Origin: an uncultured Burkholderiales bacterium
Lineage (GTDB): Bacteria > Pseudomonadota > Gammaproteobacteria > Burkholderiales > Burkholderiaceae_C
NCBI GenBank assembly: GCA_903925445.1
Contig: CAIYFE010000229.1
Coordinates: 1-7,696 of the forward strand
Length of the DNA: 7,696 nt
Direction: 5' to 3'
Shown here: piece after piece, positions 5,246 to 7,696 of the stretch
Layout: every line of letters begins with the position of its first letter
Position numbering within the stretch: position 1 is the stretch's first letter
Position numbers and translations under genes: made by a program
The notes under the pieces: model-generated
Told to the model about the DNA's origin: nothing
Databases searched by the model: none
What the model saw: only the letters and a program-made list of their open reading frames with translations

Positions 5246-5922
5246 ACCGCACCCGCATCAAGATTTGTGGTCTGACCCGCGAGCAAGACGTCCAAGCTGC
5301 CGCCGATGCTGGCGTGGATGCCATTGGTTTTGTCCTCTACCCGCAAAGCCCGCGTGCAGTCACACCCGAACGTGCCGCCGAGTTGGCAAAGTTGCTCCCC
5401 GCTTTTGTCACGCCGGTGTTGCTGTTTGTGAACGAGTCGGCCGAGTCCATTGCGCATGCTTGTTTACAAATACCTGGCGCGTGGCTGCAGTTTCACGGCG
5501 ACGAAACGCCAGACCAATGCCGAAAAATCGCCCGCACGCTGGGACGGCGCTGGATACGTGCAGCGCGCATTCCCCTAGAAACCCCGCACGGACAAGCACC
5601 GTTTGACCTCTTAAAATACGCTTTTGATTACCAAGACGCTCAAGCCGTGCTCCTCGACGCGCTTGTTGATGGATACGGTGGCGGCGGGAAAACTTTCAAT
5701 TGGTCACAGCTGCCACAAAACGTCAACGCTCACCTCGTCTTGTCTGGTGGACTCAACGCTGCCAACGTGACCGAGGGCGTGTCTGCGCTGCGCGCACGTG
5801 GCTTGTCGCTGGCGGTTGACGTCAGCTCTGGCGTTGAAAGCGCCAAAGGCATCAAAGATGCCGACAAAATCCGCGAATTTGTGCGCGCCGTTCGCGCCGC
5901 CGATGCCCTGCATCCTCTCTGA
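5242..5922 (+). CDS. trpF: Phosphoribosylanthranilate isomerase
   Basis: TrpF isomerises N-(5-phosphoribosyl)anthranilate to the 1-deoxyribulose 5-phosphate form (CdRP) in tryptophan synthesis, using a beta/alpha-barrel. The product is a 226-residue stand-alone enzyme, not fused to TrpC as in E. coli. Seen: the catalytic base C9 in RIKICGLT, GFVLYPQSPR (29-38) with the phosphate-side serine and arginine, LQFHGDET (82-89), the catalytic acid D139 in VLLDALVDG, the glycine loop YGGGGKTFNW (144-153), the phosphate-binding LSGGLNAANV (167-176) and DVSSGVES (193-200). The ATG at 5242 overlaps the truA stop in ATGA. An upstream in-frame TTG at 5233 adds only three residues and is less likely. The stop is followed at once by seven T, without a hairpin before it. 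Confidence 0.97.
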   Translation: MNRTRIKICGLTREQDVQAAADAGVDAIGFVLYPQSPRAVTPERAAELAKLLPAFVTPVLLFVNESAESIAHACLQIPGAWLQFHGDETPDQCRKIARTLGRRWIRAARIPLETPHGQAPFDLLKYAFDYQDAQAVLLDALVDGYGGGGKTFNWSQLPQNVNAHLVLSGGLNAANVTEGVSALRARGLSLAVDVSSGVESAKGIKDADKIREFVRAVRAADALHPL

Positions 5923-5940
5923 TTTTTTTGTGTAGATTTC

Positions 5941-5962
5941 GCGCTGGCATCAGGTCCAGCGC
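5941..5962 (+). repeat. Hairpin in the trpF-trpB gap
   Basis: GCGCTGG (5941-5947) and CCAGCGC (5956-5962) form a perfect 7-base GC-rich stem around an 8-base loop, 22 bases before the trpB start. Only CTCTTTG follows, so it lacks the T-run of an intrinsic terminator. It could be an RNA processing or stabilising element that sets the ratio of trpBA to upstream messages, or part of a trpBA leader. No promoter is convincing in the 61-base gap. Confidence 0.5.
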
Positions 5963-5983
5963 CTCTTTGAATAAGTTCAAACC

Positions 5984-7267
5984 ATGTCCACTTACCAACA
6001 ACCCGACGCCCAAGGCCACTTTGGCATTTATGGCGGCAGCTTTGTGAGCGAAACCCTCACGCACGCCATCGAAGAGCTCAAAGCAGCCTATGCCAAATAC
6101 CAGCACGATGCCGAATTCATCGCTGAATTCAAAAGCGAGTTGGCACATTTTGTGGGTCGCCCCTCGCCCATCTACCACGCGGCACGCATGAGTCGTGAGA
6201 TGGGTGGCGCGCAGATTTACCTCAAACGCGAAGACCTCAACCACACTGGTGCCCACAAAATCAACAACACCATCGGCCAAGCCATGCTCGCCAAGCGCAT
6301 GGGCAAACCCCGCGTGATTGCCGAAACAGGCGCAGGTCAACACGGGGTGGCCACCGCGACGATTTGCGCCCGCTACGGTTTGGAATGCGTGGTCTACATG
6401 GGCGCAGAGGATGTCAAACGACAAAGCCCCAATGTGTATCGCATGAAGCTGTTGGGCGCCACTGTGGTGCCGGTCGAAAGTGGCAGCCGTACGCTCAAAG
6501 ATGCACTCAACGAAGCGTTGCGTGACTGGGTCACCAACGTGGAAAACACCTTCTACATCATCGGAACCGTGGCGGGGCCTCATCCCTACCCCATGATGGT
6601 GCGCGATTTTCAAAGCGTGATTGGCGAAGAATGCATCACCCAAATGCCGCAAATGCACCACGGCGCGCAGCCCGATGCGGTGGTCGCCTGCGTGGGTGGC
6701 GGCAGCAATGCGATGGGCATTTTTTATCCCTACATTCCCTTTGAGAAAACCCGCTTGATTGGGGTGGAAGCGGCGGGTGAAGGCTTGGACACCGACAAAC
6801 ATTCGGCCTCGCTGCAAAAAGGTGCGCCCGGCGTATTGCACGGAAACCGCACTTACATCTTGCAAGATGCCAATGGTCAGATCACAGAAACGCACAGCGT
6901 GAGCGCGGGGCTGGACTACCCCGGCGTGGGTCCTGAACATGCGTATCTCAAAGACATTGGGCGCGCCGAGTATGTGGGCATCACCGACCAAGAGGCTTTG
7001 CAGGCTTTTCATTACCTGTGCCGCACCGAGGGCATCATTCCGGCGCTGGAATCCAGCCATGCGCTGGCCTATGCCATGAAGCTGGCCAAAACCATGACCA
7101 GCGATCAATCGATTTTGGTCAACCTCTCAGGCCGTGGCGACAAAGACATCGGCACGGTGGCCGATTTGAGCCACGCCGACTTTTATTGCCGTCCCAGCTG
7201 CCAAGGCCAATCGGTCAAAGGCAGCGAGCAACCCGTTGAACTGCATCGTCAAGGAACCCGCGCATGA
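5984..7267 (+). CDS. trpB: Tryptophan synthase beta chain
   Basis: TrpB joins indole, channelled from TrpA, with L-serine to make tryptophan, using pyridoxal phosphate in an alpha2beta2 complex. The 427 residues cover the normal enzyme plus a short polar C-terminal tail after FYCRPSCQGQSVKG. Seen: the N-terminal GHFGIYGGSFVSETL (11-25), LKREDLNHTGAHKINN with the PLP lysine K92 (80-95), AETGAGQHGVATA with catalytic glutamate E114 (113-125), the KRQSPNVYRM segment (145-154), the GTVAGPHPYP loop (194-203), the PLP-phosphate loop GGGSNA (238-243), EGIIPALESSHA and the C-terminal LSGRGDKD. This is the standard type 1 TrpB that partners TrpA. No strong ribosome site precedes the ATG at 5984, though an ordinary start is expected from the GHFGIYGG spacing. 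It overlaps trpA by 4 bases. Confidence 0.98.
   Translation: MSTYQQPDAQGHFGIYGGSFVSETLTHAIEELKAAYAKYQHDAEFIAEFKSELAHFVGRPSPIYHAARMSREMGGAQIYLKREDLNHTGAHKINNTIGQAMLAKRMGKPRVIAETGAGQHGVATATICARYGLECVVYMGAEDVKRQSPNVYRMKLLGATVVPVESGSRTLKDALNEALRDWVTNVENTFYIIGTVAGPHPYPMMVRDFQSVIGEECITQMPQMHHGAQPDAVVACVGGGSNAMGIFYPYIPFEKTRLIGVEAAGEGLDTDKHSASLQKGAPGVLHGNRTYILQDANGQITETHSVSAGLDYPGVGPEHAYLKDIGRAEYVGITDQEALQAFHYLCRTEGIIPALESSHALAYAMKLAKTMTSDQSILVNLSGRGDKDIGTVADLSHADFYCRPSCQGQSVKGSEQPVELHRQGTRA
7251..7256 (+). promoter_or_regulatory. trpA ribosome binding site
   Basis: AAGGAA lies 7 bases before the trpA ATG at 7264, inside the end of trpB, and supports that start in the ATGA overlap. Confidence 0.7.
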
Positions 7268-7696
7268 GCCGCATTGAAACCACTCTCAGCCAGCTTCAAG
7301 CGCAAGGCCGCAAGGCTCTGATTCCTTATGTCATGGCGGGTTTTCCCAGCGCCGACATCACGCACGAGCTCATGCACAGCATGGTGGCCGCAGGCGCCAA
7401 CATCATCGAGTTGGGCGTTCCTTTCAGTGACCCGATGGCCGATGGCCCCGTGATTCAAAAAGCCGGCGAAGCTGCGTTGCGCTTAGGCATTGGCACGACG
7501 CAGGTGCTCGAAATGGTCGCCCGCTTTCGCCAACAAGATACCACCACGCCGGTGGTGTTGATGGGTTACGCCAATCCGGTCGAGTGTTATGACTTGCAAC
7601 ACGGCAAAAACGCATTTGTGGCCCACGCCGCAGCAGCGGGTGTTGATGGCGTGTTGATCGTCGACTACCCCCCCGAAGAATGTGAAGCGTTTGCCG
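7264..7696 (+). CDS. trpA: Tryptophan synthase alpha chain, 5' part
   Basis: TrpA cleaves indole-3-glycerol phosphate to indole and glyceraldehyde 3-phosphate and passes indole to TrpB. The frame begins at ATG 7264, overlapping the trpB stop in ATGA, and runs off the right edge after 144 codons, about half of a normal TrpA. Seen: the first strand ALIPYVMAGFPS (18-29), the catalytic glutamate E49 and aspartate D60 in IIELGVPFSDPMADGP (47-62), VVLMGYANPVECY (97-109) and GVDGVLIVDYPPEE (about 126-139). Both catalytic residues and their numbering match the well-known enteric enzyme. The 4-base overlap and good ribosome site fit equal production of the two subunits. Nothing is broken in the visible part. 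Confidence 0.97.
   Translation, partial: MSRIETTLSQLQAQGRKALIPYVMAGFPSADITHELMHSMVAAGANIIELGVPFSDPMADGPVIQKAGEAALRLGIGTTQVLEMVARFRQQDTTTPVVLMGYANPVECYDLQHGKNAFVAHAAAAGVDGVLIVDYPPEECEAFA

Noticed and set aside
5923..5930. Intrinsic terminator after trpF
   Set aside because: The T-run after the stop has no stem directly before it, and the stem at 5941-5962 has no T-run after it.
5852..7108. 418-codon minus-strand frame opposite trpB
   Set aside because: It is the shadow of trpB, whose motifs and length are unmistakable. The translation is rich in His/Ala/Gly as expected from an antisense frame of a biased gene.

Overview
The window looks like a chromosomal core-metabolism segment from a betaproteobacterium of the order Burkholderiales, probably a Comamonadaceae-like freshwater lineage (Limnohabitans, Rhodoferax and Polaromonas are plausible relatives). 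This rests on the gene order leuB - asd - fimV - truA - trpF - trpB - trpA and on the protein character: a long gamma/beta-type Asd, a FimV with LysM-like core and C-terminal domains, and a TruA with the YNG variant. Genus is inference. I see no insertion sequence, phage gene, tRNA, rRNA or CRISPR array.

Layout. Bases 1-637 hold the 3' end of leuB (leucine synthesis), closed by a strong hairpin at 654-681 that can end transcription from both sides. On the minus strand, facing leuB, lie a GNAT-family acetyltransferase (1298 to 837) and, 7 bases after it, a 49-residue membrane-anchored small protein with two cysteines (829 to 680). The 329-base gap 1299-1627 holds two inverted repeats on the acetyltransferase side and, on the asd side, a -10-like box, a 33-codon leader reading frame and a set of competing RNA stems that reach the asd ribosome binding site. 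From 1628 to the right edge all genes are on the plus strand and nearly contiguous: asd, 23 bases, fimV, 8-base overlap, truA, 4-base overlap, trpF, 61 bases with a hairpin, trpB, 4-base overlap, trpA (cut by the window end).

How the genes work together. Asd makes aspartate semialdehyde, the precursor of lysine, threonine, methionine and isoleucine. FimV is an inner-membrane/periplasmic organiser of type IV pili and cell poles. TruA makes tRNA pseudouridines. TrpF, TrpB and TrpA carry out late steps of tryptophan synthesis. The spacing suggests co-transcription, with fimV possibly having its own start.

The most interesting signal is the asd leader. A small frame at 1438-1539 ends in I-S-I-K-T-T-T-I-K-G, so its tail is dense in Thr, Ile and Lys codons, end products of the pathway Asd feeds. 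These codons overlap the first arm of a 1:2 / 2:3 alternative RNA fold, and a downstream segment is complementary to the asd Shine-Dalgarno sequence. The arrangement matches the logic of amino-acid attenuation (as in the enterobacterial thr leader), but here it appears suited to controlling translation of asd. It is a prediction from one sequence and needs comparative or experimental support.
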